The notes under the pieces are model-generated. The model ran no database searches. It saw only the letters and a list, made by a program, of their open reading frames with translations, and was not told the DNA's origin. Positions 32,721 through 42,785 of a stretch of 64,000 bases of DNA are shown piece after piece; positions within the stretch are counted from its first letter, which is position 1; every line of letters starts with the position of its first letter. Where the stretch lies: NCBI RefSeq assembly GCF_037893015.1, contig NC_133658.1, positions 252,036,518 to 252,100,517 of the forward strand, given 5' to 3'. Made by a program: the position numbers and the translations under genes. Source of the stretch: Macrotis lagotis (taxonomy: Eukaryota > Chordata > Mammalia > Peramelemorphia > Peramelidae).

Positions 32721-32872
32721 GGGGCGGTTAGGTGGCGTAGTGGATAAAGCACTGGCCTTGGAGTCAGGAGTACCTGGGTTCAGATCTGGCTTCAGACACT
32801 TAATAATTACCTAGCTGTGTGGCCTTGGGCAAGTCACTTAACCCCATTTGCCTTGCAAAAACCTAAAAAAAA
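32721..32872 (+). repeat. WSINE1-like SINE inside HAL1 copy 5 3' UTR
   Basis: GGGGCGGTTAGGTGGCGTAG to TTTGCCTTGCAAAAACC plus poly(A), flanked by AAGAGTCAAGAAA / AAGAGTCAAGAAA (about 32707 and 32873). It sits near the consensus and looks young. Confidence 0.95.
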
Positions 32873-33639
32873 AGAGTCAAGAAAAAGTTTATGCAGTGGA
32901 GTGGAAGGTGGGGAAGTGAGACTTCACTCTTATAGGAAGTGGCTCAGAGAGGAAGTAACATACACACTCAAAAGTGTACAGACATCTGTCTTGCCCTAGA
33001 GGGAAAAAGGAGAGGAAAGAGATGGAAGAAAGAGGACAGGGGAGGGGAGTGTAAGTGATAAAAGAGAAGATGAAGGGAGAGGGTAGTCAGATACAACACA
33101 CTTTTGAGGAGGGGCAGGGTGAAAGGAGAGAGAGAATAAAATAAATGGGGGGTGGGGAGGAATAGAATGGAAGGAAATACAGCTAGCAATAGCAACTGTG
33201 GGAAAAAAAATATTGAAGGAACTTCTCTGATGGACTTATGAAAAAGAATGTGATCCATCCTAGAGATAGAGCTGATGGTATCTGAACACAGACCAAAGTA
33301 TCCTTTTTGTTCCTCTCACTCTTGAGATTTCTCTATCTTTGTGGGGGGAAGGGGAACTATGTTTACTTTTACAAGACTATTATAGTAATGTGAAAATAAA
33401 TAATAAACAAAACCCATCATAGCCTGACCTCTTCTATCTTTCTAGTTTTCTTATACTTTGCTCCACATCATGTATTCTGCAGTGTGATACTGTCTTCTTA
33501 TATTTGACACTCTAACCCCTGACTTCATTTTCTGTCTGTCTCCCATGTCTGGTAGATTCTCCCCTCCTCACTTCCACCTCCTTGGATCCCTATTAGATTC
33601 AGCTCAAATCCTACTTCAGGAAATAGATCTCTTCTATAT

Positions 33640-33772
33640 CTATATCCATATCTATCTATATCTATCTATCTATCTATATCTATCTATCTATCTATCTATC
33701 TATATATATAAATGGGGAGAGAGAGAAAGAGAGAGAGAGAAAGGAAGGGGGAGGAGACAGAGATAGAGACAA

Positions 33773-33818
<46 letters not shown>
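33640..33818 (+). repeat. (TATC)n followed by compound GA microsatellite
   Basis: TATC units at 33640-33705, then GA-rich DNA with the motif GAGACAGAGATAGAGACAAA inside 33754-33782, then a pure GA run to 33817. The open frames reported on both strands here are low-complexity artefacts. Confidence 0.95.
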
Positions 33819-33825
33819 ACACAAA

Positions 33826-33925
33826 ATCATTGGTCTCACTCTCTCTTCCAGATTCATTGAAGACCAATAGTAAGACAAAAGATAGACTGGCAATGGCCCA
33901 GGATGCAGTGGATGATCTTGGCATC
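33826..33925 (-). repeat. Unnamed dispersed repeat fragment
   Basis: It resembles 47600-47634 and 42590-42680 (CACTCTCTCTTCCAGATTCATTGAAGACCAATAG-type segment, then GGCCCAGGATGCAGTGGATG). Strand assignment is uncertain. Confidence 0.4.
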
Positions 33926-34732
33926 CTCAGTGTCTCACCAAGATCTACATGCTCCACAGCATCTGCTTCAACCACCTTCATAGTGATTGAAACATATTGT
34001 TCTCATCTTTCCAATCCACTGAAGGAATGAGCAACCCTCAAAGAGGCTCAGCAACCCTTACACCAGATGCACTAGTCCTCCCTGAGCATTAAATGGATAG
34101 AAGCAATATACATATCCTTTATGTATACATTTTTTTGCATATTGTCTCATTAGAATATGATTTCCTTGAGGGCAAAGATCATGTTTTTGCCTTTCTTTGA
34201 ATCCCCATACCAGTCTAGTGCTAGTATGTAGTAAGTGTTTAATATCTGTTGACTTACTGAACTAGATAGAACTCTATCTCCCCAGGAGAGGGACTTCTTT
34301 CTCTATGTGTCCTCCACAAGTAGTACTGGGTAAACCCTTCTGGAAATGACTTGTCTTGCTGGCCTGAGGGAGTAAGAACACTACCTAATCGCATGCTCTG
34401 GACCTTACTGGAGCTTATTAGTGACAGACCACTACCCTAGAGTCTCCTTCCTAAAGAAGCTTCCACTGAAGGTAGGCATCATCAACTATTGTAAACATTC
34501 AACATATAAATTTGTTATTAAGATCATTATCAGATCATTCTGAATATTTGGAGCTGGAGTCCAGGGATACAAGATTTTTTTCAATATTAAAAATTTTGCT
34601 TGACTGATTCTTGATGTCTCATAAAGTAAATAGGTTCCACTTGAGCCATTCTAATTTTTCAGGAATTATTTTCATCAGTTAGTTTTTACATCTCCCTTTC
34701 CATTTGGTCAAATCTAATTTTTTTTGTTTTAG

Positions 34733-34874
34733 GTTTTTTCAAGGCAAATGGGGTTAAGTGGCTTGCCCAAGGCCACACAGCTAGGTAATTATTATGTGTC
34801 TGAGACCGGATTTGAACCCAGGTACTTGACTCCAGGGCCGGTGCTCTATCCACTATGCCACCTAGCCGCCCCCA
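34733..34874 (-). repeat. WSINE1-like SINE
   Basis: Plus strand reads TTTTTTCAAGGCAAATGGGG, GTGGCTTGCCCAAGGCCACA, GCCACCTAGCCGCCCC. It is complete and near consensus. The flanks CAAATCTAATTTTT (about 34708) and CAAATCTATTTTT (34873) form the TSD. Confidence 0.95.
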
Positions 34875-35229
34875 AATCTATTTTTAAGAGGATATTTTCT
34901 TCTTCCATTTGTTCAATTCTACTTTTTAAAAAGTTGCTTTCTTTGTTCATTTTTGTCAATTGTGTTTTTGAAGTTTTTTTAGTTAATTTTTGTGATTCCT
35001 TTTCTAAGCTGTTGACTCTCTTTTACCTACCTCTCATCTCTTTTCCCAATTTTTCCACTTAATTTTTAACATTTTTTTTGAGTTCTTCCAAGAAGACTTT
35101 TGGTTGAGTTCAATTCATATTCCCCTCTGAGGAATATGTTGACCTTTTTCCAATTTCCTCTTCATAGATGGTGTTTGGATCTCATTGCCATAGTAGTTCT
35201 CTATGGTTAGGGTTTTTTGTTTGTTTGTT

Positions 35230-35383
35230 TGTTTGTTTTAGGTTTTTGCAAGGTAAATGGGGTTAAGTGGCTTGCCCAAGGCCACACAGCTAGGTAATTA
35301 TTAATTATCTGAGACCAGATTTTAACCCAGGTACTCCTGACTCCAGGGCTGGTGCTTTATCCACTGTGCCACCTAGCCGCCCC
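35230..35383 (-). repeat. WSINE1-like SINE
   Basis: A minus-strand full copy inside the L1 5' fragment, preceded by a (GTTT)n run which is the complement of its A-rich tail. The head ends GCCACCTAGCCGCCCC. Confidence 0.95.
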
Positions 35384-35984
35384 TTTTCTCTATTTCTTAC
35401 TTATGTTTAGCTTAGTTTGTAATTTTTAATGTTGAACTTTGCTCCTGGGATATATGAAGGCACTGTCTCAAGTTTCTTGGACTGGGGGTCAGAGGACTCC
35501 TCATCCAGTACTTGCAATGGGGCCTCAGGTATTAGTGACTTCCCACTGAGCTGGCCTCAGCTTCCCTCACAGCTTGCCTTCTGAGTATAGACTCAGGAGC
35601 CTCAGTTGTTGATCTGTGTTATGGCTGAAAGTCTCCCACTGGTTTCCCTGTCCCTACCTGCCTTCATCCAGAACATTCCTAAAGTCCTTCCAAGATATCT
35701 GGAGCATTTTTCAGCTCCATTCTGTGGTTTATTCGGGTTTTTTTTTGGTAGGTTCTGCCACTCCAGAATCTGTTCAGAGACTTGATTAACATTTCTGAGG
35801 GAAACTGGGGAAGAGCTCAGGGAAATTTCAGGTTTTTCTCTGCCATCTTGGTTCTGGGTCCCACCCTAGCCCCCCAGGGGTATGTGATGAACAGAGTGGT
35901 AGTACCATACCTGGAAGCCAAGAAACCTAGGTTCCTTGTCTTGGTTCTGAAATAACTGCAGAAAAAATTTTTAAGATTATCTAG

Positions 35985-36145
35985 TCCAGAGATCTTAATG
36001 TAGTTTACAGTATTATGGGCTCCTGATGTGCAGTGTGGTAAAGTTTAAAAGATCCCTTCTCAAAATTAATATTTCAATATGCACAAAATATACTACATAG
36101 GATTTACAAAGGAAACAAGTTCTATTAAAATGGTTTATTGATGTG
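35985..36145. mobile_element. hAT-type relic related to 5301-5618
   Basis: Shared segments are AGATCTTAATGTAGTTT (degraded terminus), GATCCCTTCTCA and TTACAAAGGAAACAAGTTCT. It is partial. Confidence 0.45.
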
Positions 36146-36568
36146 GGGAGGCCCACATCAATAAAAGTGTAGAAAGGCCAACCTATGTTGAGACTTGTCA
36201 TTGTGTGGCTCTAAAGAGACAGAATAAACATCACAAGTTTCTTCTCTGTGACCTACCCCCAACCCTTCTCCAAGGGACACTTTCATTCTGCCAAGAGGGG
36301 AAGCAGGAGGCTAGAATCAGAAGCTACCTCTCTGCTCTCCTCAGAGAGTGGGAGGACCAGGCTAGAATTATATCTGTTTGTTCTCTTAAATATCATTAGT
36401 CTAGGGGCTATGATCAGTCTGATCTAACTTCTGAATACTTTATCATTATTAAGGGGAGGAAGGAGAACCCTAAGCTATATGTCCAAGACTTGACCCCTTT
36501 TCCACCAAATACCAACAATACAGGGTAAAGAGTCCTCCCCATTGGATAACAGTTCAACAAAGAGGGAG

Positions 36569-36569
<1 letters not shown>

Positions 36570-36655
<86 letters not shown>
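36570..36655 (+). repeat. (GA)n microsatellite
   Basis: A nearly perfect GA tract of about 84 bp, the longest pure dinucleotide run in the window. Confidence 0.98.
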
Positions 36656-36657
<2 letters not shown>

Positions 36658-37590
36658 TCAACCAAGAAGAAAGATGCCACCCACCCCAAAGAATCTAGTA
36701 TAATTAAATTGGAAATAGGATCCCGGAGTCTTTTCTTTCACCAGCTCGAAGTGGGAGAGTTACTTCCATCTTCTGTCTCAGATCTGGAAATCAGAAACAC
36801 CTGAAACAAAGCTTAAAGAATCCTGAAGAAGACTTGAAATCTGAAGACTTCCAAAGAGGACTGGAAAATGACTGGAACTCTCAACAACTTGTAGACATCA
36901 GCAAATTGTCTTTCATCTCCACCCTTAAGGAGTCCCATACTAATGGGTCAAAGATCACAATCAAAATTTTATAAGTTCGACCTCAGACACTTAATAATTA
37001 CCTAGCTGTGTGGTCTTGGGCAAACCACTTAACCCCATTGCCTTGTAAAAACTAAAAAAAAAAAAGTTTTATAAGTTCACAAGTTTAATCTCCAACACAA
37101 CCCCAGGAAAAGTTATGAAGTCAGAAACTTCAGTACCATAAGGAATCTTAGAGTCATTCGACATAATTAGTACAAAAAAAACTCCTCTATGTCATATCTA
37201 ACAGATCGTCCCTTAGCCTTTGCTTCCAGAAGCAACATATCCCACTTTAGGGGAGGAGGGGGAAAGGGGAGCAAGATATAATAGTTAGAAAACTTTTCCT
37301 AAATGTAAATATTTTAAGCTTTCTAGTTTTACATAGATGAAGCCAAGCAGAAAAGAAGATCCATCCCTTTTCCTTTTAACACTTTTTCAAATAATTGTAT
37401 ATTGTTATCAGGTCCCACAAGCTTTGCTTCTCTAGACTGAACATTCCCTGGTCCTTGAAACAATGCTGATATGTTCACTCCAGCCTCTTCACCATCTTGG
37501 TCATTCAGAAAAGAACAAGATGTATTCTGACCAGAGCAGAGGATTTCAAGACCCTCACCTCCCAAGACCTAGACAATACTGTCTCTGTTA
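36656..37590. other. Unassigned DNA
   Basis: I see no gene. The minus-strand open frame at 37329-37565 (78 codons) has no recognisable domain. One truncated SINE (36979-37065) lies here. Confidence 0.4.
36979..37065 (+). repeat. 5'-truncated WSINE1-like SINE (87 bp)
   Basis: It starts at GACCTCAGACACTTAATAAT and runs to poly(A), flanked by the 11-bp TSD TTTATAAGTTC (36968-36978 and 37068-37078). Confidence 0.9.
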
Positions 37591-38420
37591 ATGCAGTCTA
37601 AGGCCTTATTTATCTTTTTTTGTCTCCTATTTAGCTTGCAATCCACTAAGATTTCCAGATCTTTTTTTATAATTCAGTCCAGCCATGTCTTTCCAATCTT
37701 GCCCCAGGACACTGATTTTTTTTAAACTTTGCTAAGAGTTTACATTTATTCCTTTGAATTTTACCTCAGTAGAACTGATCCAATATTCTATTTCATTGAG
37801 ACCATTTTTATCTCTTGAATCTACCATTCCAATATGTAAGCCATCACTCTGGCTTTGTGTAATTTGTAATTTTGATAAGTTATTCAACTACGGTTTTATT
37901 TAAGGCTAAACTAAGATTAAGATAGCCAAGAATTACAAGCATATTCTTCTATTTCTTTTCATTCCAAAGATGACTAATAACTATCTGCACTTTGAGTCTA
38001 GTCACTCAACCATTTCCAAATTCTCTAATTGACCTATTATCTAGACAACATGTCTCCACCTAATTCAATGAGACATGAGACACTGCTTAATTCTTTGCTA
38101 TAATCTAGACAGGAAGAACTCAGCAGCATCCTTCTGCATTATCAATGAGGTTAATCTAAGATGGTCTGTTTTTGATGAAGCCATGCTGGTCCTTATTTAA
38201 CTTCCTTTTCTAATGGTTCATTAATTCTCCTTTACAAAAAGCATTCTAGAATTTTACCAGAAATCAAAACCACAAGATTTCATTCCCCTTTTCTCAACCC
38301 AGGAAGATTAAGTCTTGGATTGCTGGTGACCTACCTGGACCTAGTGAAATCATCCCATCTCATTGTTCACTCAGCAGCACTGCCTAACTTAACTCTAAAA
38401 GATCTTGAGATTCCACAACC
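37590..38420 (-). mobile_element. CR1/L3-type LINE relic (reverse transcriptase region)
   Basis: The reverse complement contains GACCAGCATGGCTTCATCAA (the QHGF region of CR1-clade RT), then a degraded segment where the AFD motif is expected (AGATTATAGCAAAGAATTAA). Plus-strand landmarks include TTCTAGAATTTTACCAGAAA and TTTGTGTAATTTGTAATTTT. There are many stops. Confidence 0.6.
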
Positions 38421-38558
38421 TAGGAAATGACAGGGGAAATTTAGCACTTCTACTATATTCATTTCCTGAGTGTCCAAAGCCCCCACAAGATTGTTCTCAA
38501 TAGAAGATTAAATGGAACAAATGAGAGGGGAATATAAAGGTAGGAGCAAGGATTTGAC

Positions 38559-38705
38559 ATTTGTCCTTTGTTCTTGAAGAAGACTGTAACATCAGGGTGC
38601 AAAGTCACTAGACTCGCTTTCTCCTCTGGAGCCATCTGGGTCAAGATCAGATATGGATCAGAACACCTGGAATTGGCCCTGGATGCAGTGGAGACCTTGG
38701 TCTTT
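38559..38705 (+). repeat. Unnamed dispersed repeat copy
   Basis: TTTGTCCTTTGTTCTTGAAG, CTCTGGAGCCATCTGGGTCA, AGATATGGATCAGAACACCT, CCCTGGATGCAGTGGAGACC. The same family is at 42520-42690 and 47484-47634, and a 5' piece at 22150-22185. It is a marsupial-type SINE or MITE that I cannot name with confidence. Confidence 0.6.
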
Positions 38706-38862
38706 CCCTTCCAGGTAGGAGAAAGGATCTTAACCTCATCTAACCACCCAGTTTCTATCTTCTGGGTTAGGTCTTCTTCTAACTACAAACCTTTTAAAAG
38801 CATTTTGGGTAAGACATTTTTATTCACTTCACTTATCTGTAAAATGAAAATACTGGTCAGAT

Positions 38863-39165
38863 CAAAGGTAACAAACTCAAAGCCAGCTGCTGCATATGGC
38901 ATCTACCACTCCCAAGTGAAGTCCAAACCAGATAAAATGTAATTGGGAAATATTTAATAAAATAAATAAAAATACAAGGAAACATAGATCATGTTACACT
39001 TTAAAACTAAGTCAAATTACCTAGCTGTGTGGCCTTGGGCAAGTCACTTAACCCCATTGCCTTGAAAAAAGTCTAAAAAAAAAAACCTAAGTCAAGATGT
39101 GGCCAATAGAGATTCTTATAGATGGATTAGTGGTCCCTATTTCTATTTTAATCTGACACCACTGG
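38863..39165. mobile_element. hAT-type MITE with a nested SINE
   Basis: The left end GGTAACAAACTCAAAGCCAG and the right end TAATCTGACACCACTGG are imperfect inverted repeats of the CAGTGGTGTCAAACTC type. The interior GGGAAATATTTAATAAAATA matches the relic at 28256-28472. A truncated SINE at 39016-39082 interrupts it. Confidence 0.65.
39016..39082 (+). repeat. 5'-truncated WSINE1-like SINE (67 bp)
   Basis: It starts ATTACCTAGCTGTGTGGCCT and is flanked by the TSD AACTAAGTCAA / AACCTAAGTCAA (ending at 39015, repeated to 39095). Its 5' breakpoint is within a few bases of the one at 13494. Confidence 0.9.
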
Positions 39166-41498
39166 TCTTTCATAAGGGATCTTAAATCTCTTTAAGGACT
39201 GACCCCTTCTACTTAGCCTCTAGAAGCAGGCATCTGATTGAAAGCAGGGGAGAAACAGTAATTCTTAGCAGTGGAATAGCATGGAGGTAGATGTCCTTGA
39301 GTAGGCCCTGTTCATCTTTGCTCTGTTCTCTTGGCTTGGGAGCCAACTATTCCTGACAAACATCAGGCTGGAAGTCTGACGTCAATGCTATTTCCACTAG
39401 GTCATAGTCCTCTTTGAAGTAACTGGTAGAGAGTCACATATATTCAGTGAATGAAGCTGACCACACAAAGCCCCATTGATAGATGTAGAATGGGGGGAGG
39501 GGAAGGGAGGCGTGCAGGCAAGGAAGGAAGAAAGGCATGACAGCTCATCTCAGCCCTCTCATCATGACTGGAGCCTCAGGACAGAAACAAATCATGTGCT
39601 AGGAAGGGCACGGGGAAAATTGGGGAAGGGATGTAGTGAGAATAAGATTAAAGTACAAAGACTCGGCTGGAAAAATAATTTCCTCTGGAAAAGCAAACCA
39701 CCTCTCTTTCCCTGCTTCTAGGTTCTCCCAAATTATCCATTAGATCAATTTTTCCCAAACACAGTATGTCTCTCTTATTACAGTCTTAAGATGGTATGGC
39801 ACAACTGCACTATCCTGCCCACTGTCTCCAGAATCAGATATGTCCCTCATCCTGGAATTCAAGACCCCCTGTTGTTCGGTCCTTTCCACCCATATTCTAC
39901 ATGGACCATCTGAACCAATCATATTAGTCTGCTTTGGATTTCTCCAGTCCTGTTCCTGCATTATTTTTTAAATGTTATTTTATTTTTTACATGCAAAGAT
40001 ATTTTTCAATATTCATTTTTGTGAGATTTCGAGTTTCACTTTTTTCTACCTTCCCCCTTTTCATCCCCCCTCTCCAAGACTGTGAATAATCTGATATAGG
40101 TTATATATGTACAAACATGTAAATCCTGTTCCTTTTACCATCATTTATTAGGTGCTTACTATGTGTCAGATACCAGTACTAAAAGCTGGAGGTACAAATA
40201 TAGTAAAAAAGATAGTCCCTGTTCTCAAAGAATTTACATTCTAATGGAGGAAGACAATATGTAAAAGAGATGCTGAAAATCTGTGGAGCCAAGTCCAGAG
40301 AGTCAGAAATGGAGGTAAGGAGAGGAATGTTTGCCTGGGTCTTTGCCTTCCTCAAAATGCAGGTTCTGGGAGAACTCACAAACGGAAGAAGATGCAGGGA
40401 CAGAGGAATGTTCCAGGTCACAAGAATTGAAGGTTACAAAATTATTGTAAATGATCATCAATAAAGAGTCAACTATAGACAAAATAAGGAATAAAACTTT
40501 ACCATAAGCCCTTAGCATTCAACAAAATAGAACTTCAGCTCCTTCATCCATCCTTCCCAGTCCTTCCATTCATTCATTCATTCTTGCTCTGGTTTCAATA
40601 TTCTTTCTTAGAAAGGAGAAAGGGAGAATGGGTAGGTGGATGGGTTGACTGATTGAATGAATGAAAAAGTATTTAGCTTACTAAGTGCTAGGCTGAACTG
40701 GAGATACAACTATAAAAACAAAGCAATCCTTGCTCTCAAGGAACTTATCATTCTAATGGGGGGAGGGGGAGGCCACAGAAGGATGAACAGTAGCTAGGGA
40801 AGGTACTTTCATCTGGAAAATTATGGGGACAAGGTGAGCCAAAGGGGATGGGTGAGGAGTGCCATCAGGGAACATACTGACACTCTCCAATGACAGTGTA
40901 AATTTGATCAGTATTCATGACTGGAGACATGGAAAGGGTGACATGGAGGAAGAGCAGGGAGCAGGTGATAGACCAGGCTGTGGAAGAGATGGCCTGAGAG
41001 TAAGGAATGAAATGGTGAATTGAAGCATGGAAGTCTGAAGTCACTAATCAGAATGGCAGAGACCTGGGGCAGAAATTTCTCCTGGATGTTACTTAATCAC
41101 TAGACTCTGTCCTTTTCCCTTTATTCCCTTTCTCCCTTATCTCTCCAATATTCATTTGCTTTGGATCTTTAACCATGGATAGGCCACATTGCCTGCTTCA
41201 TTCTTTTCTATCTCTAAGCAAATGAAAAATATCAGAAGACACAGTAGGCCAACTAGATTTCTCCAAATTTATAATAGTTAGAGTTTTGGCTGCTCTACAA
41301 TAATCACTTGATCTTTCCCTGTCTGGCTCTAATACACCCCTCAAAAGAGACATTCCTTCCTCCTTCCTTACTTTCCTAAATTTTCCTTAATTTCTATTCC
41401 CTCTCCCAGCAGATGACTTCCCTTTTTATTTCATAAAAACCTTGACTATGCTGAATTCCCTAATTTCCCCTATATTATACTCAAAATCCTTCATAGAG
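39166..41498. other. Unassigned DNA with two ancient repeat copies
   Basis: Bases 40145-40460 and 40665-40990 are copies of one old repeat (ATTAGGTGCTTACTATGTGT, GAATTTACATTCTAATGGAG; then TTAGCTTACTAAGTGCTAGG, CATTCTAATGGGGGGAGG). No gene is supported. Confidence 0.45.
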
Positions 41499-41645
41499 GA
41501 GCAGCTAGGTGGCACAGTGGATAGAACACCAGCCCTGGAGTCAGGAGGACCTAAGTTCAAATCCGACCTCATTTAATAATTACCTAGCTGTGTGGCCTTG
41601 GGCAAGTCACTTAACCCTATTGCCTTAAATAAAATAAGAAATTTT
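41499..41645 (+). repeat. WSINE1-like SINE
   Basis: GAGCAGCTAGGTGGCACAGT, GTTCAAATCCGACCTCATTT (a short deletion of GACAC), CTTGGGCAAGTCACTTAACC. The tail is A-rich. Confidence 0.92.
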
Positions 41646-42447
41646 TAAAACCCCTCATACCACCCCACACCCACATAAATATCCACATTCTTTCTCTTTT
41701 GTTCTAGCCTTTGAAGAAGAGGTTGTTCTACTCATTACCAGGAGAATAAATCACCCCACATCATTTAAAGTAACTAAAAAAAAATATTCAAGTCCTTATT
41801 CTTCAATCAGGTGAGGACAGTTTTACTGAATGAATTGATAAAAGGCATTAAAGTAATGTTCTCCCTATTACACCCTATAAATCTTCTATAAACAGTGAGC
41901 TGGTTCAGAAGCCAGGATCTGAGTGTCTGGAAGAAAGAGAAGTCCCAGCCAAGAGAGAAAATCTTTGGAGAGTGGAGTAGAGCCCCTCTGAGGATTGGAG
42001 GATCTGAACTTCTCCTTGGTGTCCTATCCCAGAGTTCCCTGAATAGCAGTGACTGGCTGAAGGGTCTGCATCTTCTGAGGATGTAACTGAGAACTGAGGA
42101 GTAACAAAGAAAAAGCAACTTTGGGGCTATACAAGGGACCTTTCAGAAAGCTATACTATATCTAGGGGGAATTTTGAGAAAATTCAGAAAGGGAGAAATG
42201 GACTTCCAATAATTAAAAATTAGCCCTTTGCCACATAAAGCTAAGACTGAGGCTACTTTCCTAGAATCCTATATGTATGTATTGTGGGAGATTTTGTCAG
42301 AGGTTTTTGGTGGGAAGGGAATATTTTGTACCAGCTGTTCTTACCTTAGTAAATACTCATTGCCAAAAGCTCATAAAATCAGGCTGGCTCATTGATATCA
42401 ATTGATAATCCTGGAATGTGGGGGCTTTGTGAGCATTTTATACACAT

Positions 42448-42448
42448 A

Positions 42449-42498
<50 letters not shown>
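42448..42498 (+). repeat. (CA)n microsatellite
   Basis: A pure CA run of about 50 bp. Confidence 0.95.
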
Positions 42499-42500
<2 letters not shown>

Positions 42501-42519
42501 CATTTATGTTGTTTTTTTC

Positions 42520-42785
42520 TTTCTTGAAGATGACCATGACATTAGGGAAGTGATAAGCACATGAACTGGATCTGAGTGAGAGGGTGCAGTGCTAAGTCAC
42601 CAACCTCACTTTCTCCAAAGCTAACTGGGTTCAGGACCAGATATGGATCAGGATGATTGGAGCTGACCCTGGATGTGAGGTAATCAAGGTTAAGTTACTT
42701 GCCCAAGGTCACACAGCTAGTGTGAGAACTCAGGTCCTCTTGACTCTGGGGCTGGTGCTCTGTCCACTGCACCACCTAGGTGTGT
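42520..42785 (+). repeat. Unnamed dispersed repeat fused to a minus-strand SINE tail
   Basis: Bases 42520-42690 match the family at 38559 (GACCATGACATTAGGGAAGT, CCAGATATGGATCAGGATGA). From 42690 the sequence is an inverted SINE (ACTTGCCCAAGGTCACACAG, CTCTTGACTCTGGGGCTGGT, CCACTGCACCACCTAGGTG). Confidence 0.6.

Larger units (their letters stand above)
30452..33410 (+). mobile_element. HAL1-like retrotransposon, copy 5 (older type, with two later SINE insertions)
   Basis: It starts GGAGGGCAGAACCAAGATGG and ends AATAAATAATAAACAAAAC. The 3' UTR lacks antisense blocks A-C: it reads TCAGATACAACACACTTTTG (about 33088-33107) and TATCCTTTTTGTTCCTCTCA (about 33300-33319) at the two positions where copies 1-3 carry SINE sequence. 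It is inserted into an L2 relic, in the same orientation. A clear TSD was not found. Plus-strand WSINE1-like copies at 31412-31558 and 32721-32872 entered later. Confidence 0.85.
33411..34260 (+). mobile_element. L2 LINE fragment, downstream half, with nested repeats
   Basis: L2 continues from 30450: TTTCTAGTTTTCTTATACTT, CTCCTCACTTCCACCTCCTT, then the 3' end at 34140-34255 (TTTCCTTGAGGGCAAAGATC, TAGTAAGTGTTTAATATCTG). TATC and GA microsatellites (33640-33818) and an unnamed dispersed repeat (33826-33925) interrupt it. Confidence 0.7.
34546..35868 (-). mobile_element. 5' end of an L1-type element, 3' part missing, split by two SINEs
   Basis: On the minus strand it starts at about 35868 with GGTGGGACCCAGAACCAAGA (the same AACCAAGATGGC theme as the HAL1 5' ends). 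It runs through a 5' UTR with a TCTGGAGTGGCAGAACC segment into an ORF1 coiled-coil region (near 35040-34880), and stops near 34546 before any recognisable RRM. Retaining the 5' end while lacking the 3' end is the reverse of usual L1 truncation. No intact frame remains. It is a different lineage from the five HAL1 copies. Confidence 0.65.

Noticed and set aside
36414..36689. Minus-strand serine-leucine repeat frame
   Set aside because: It is a translation of the (GA)n microsatellite.
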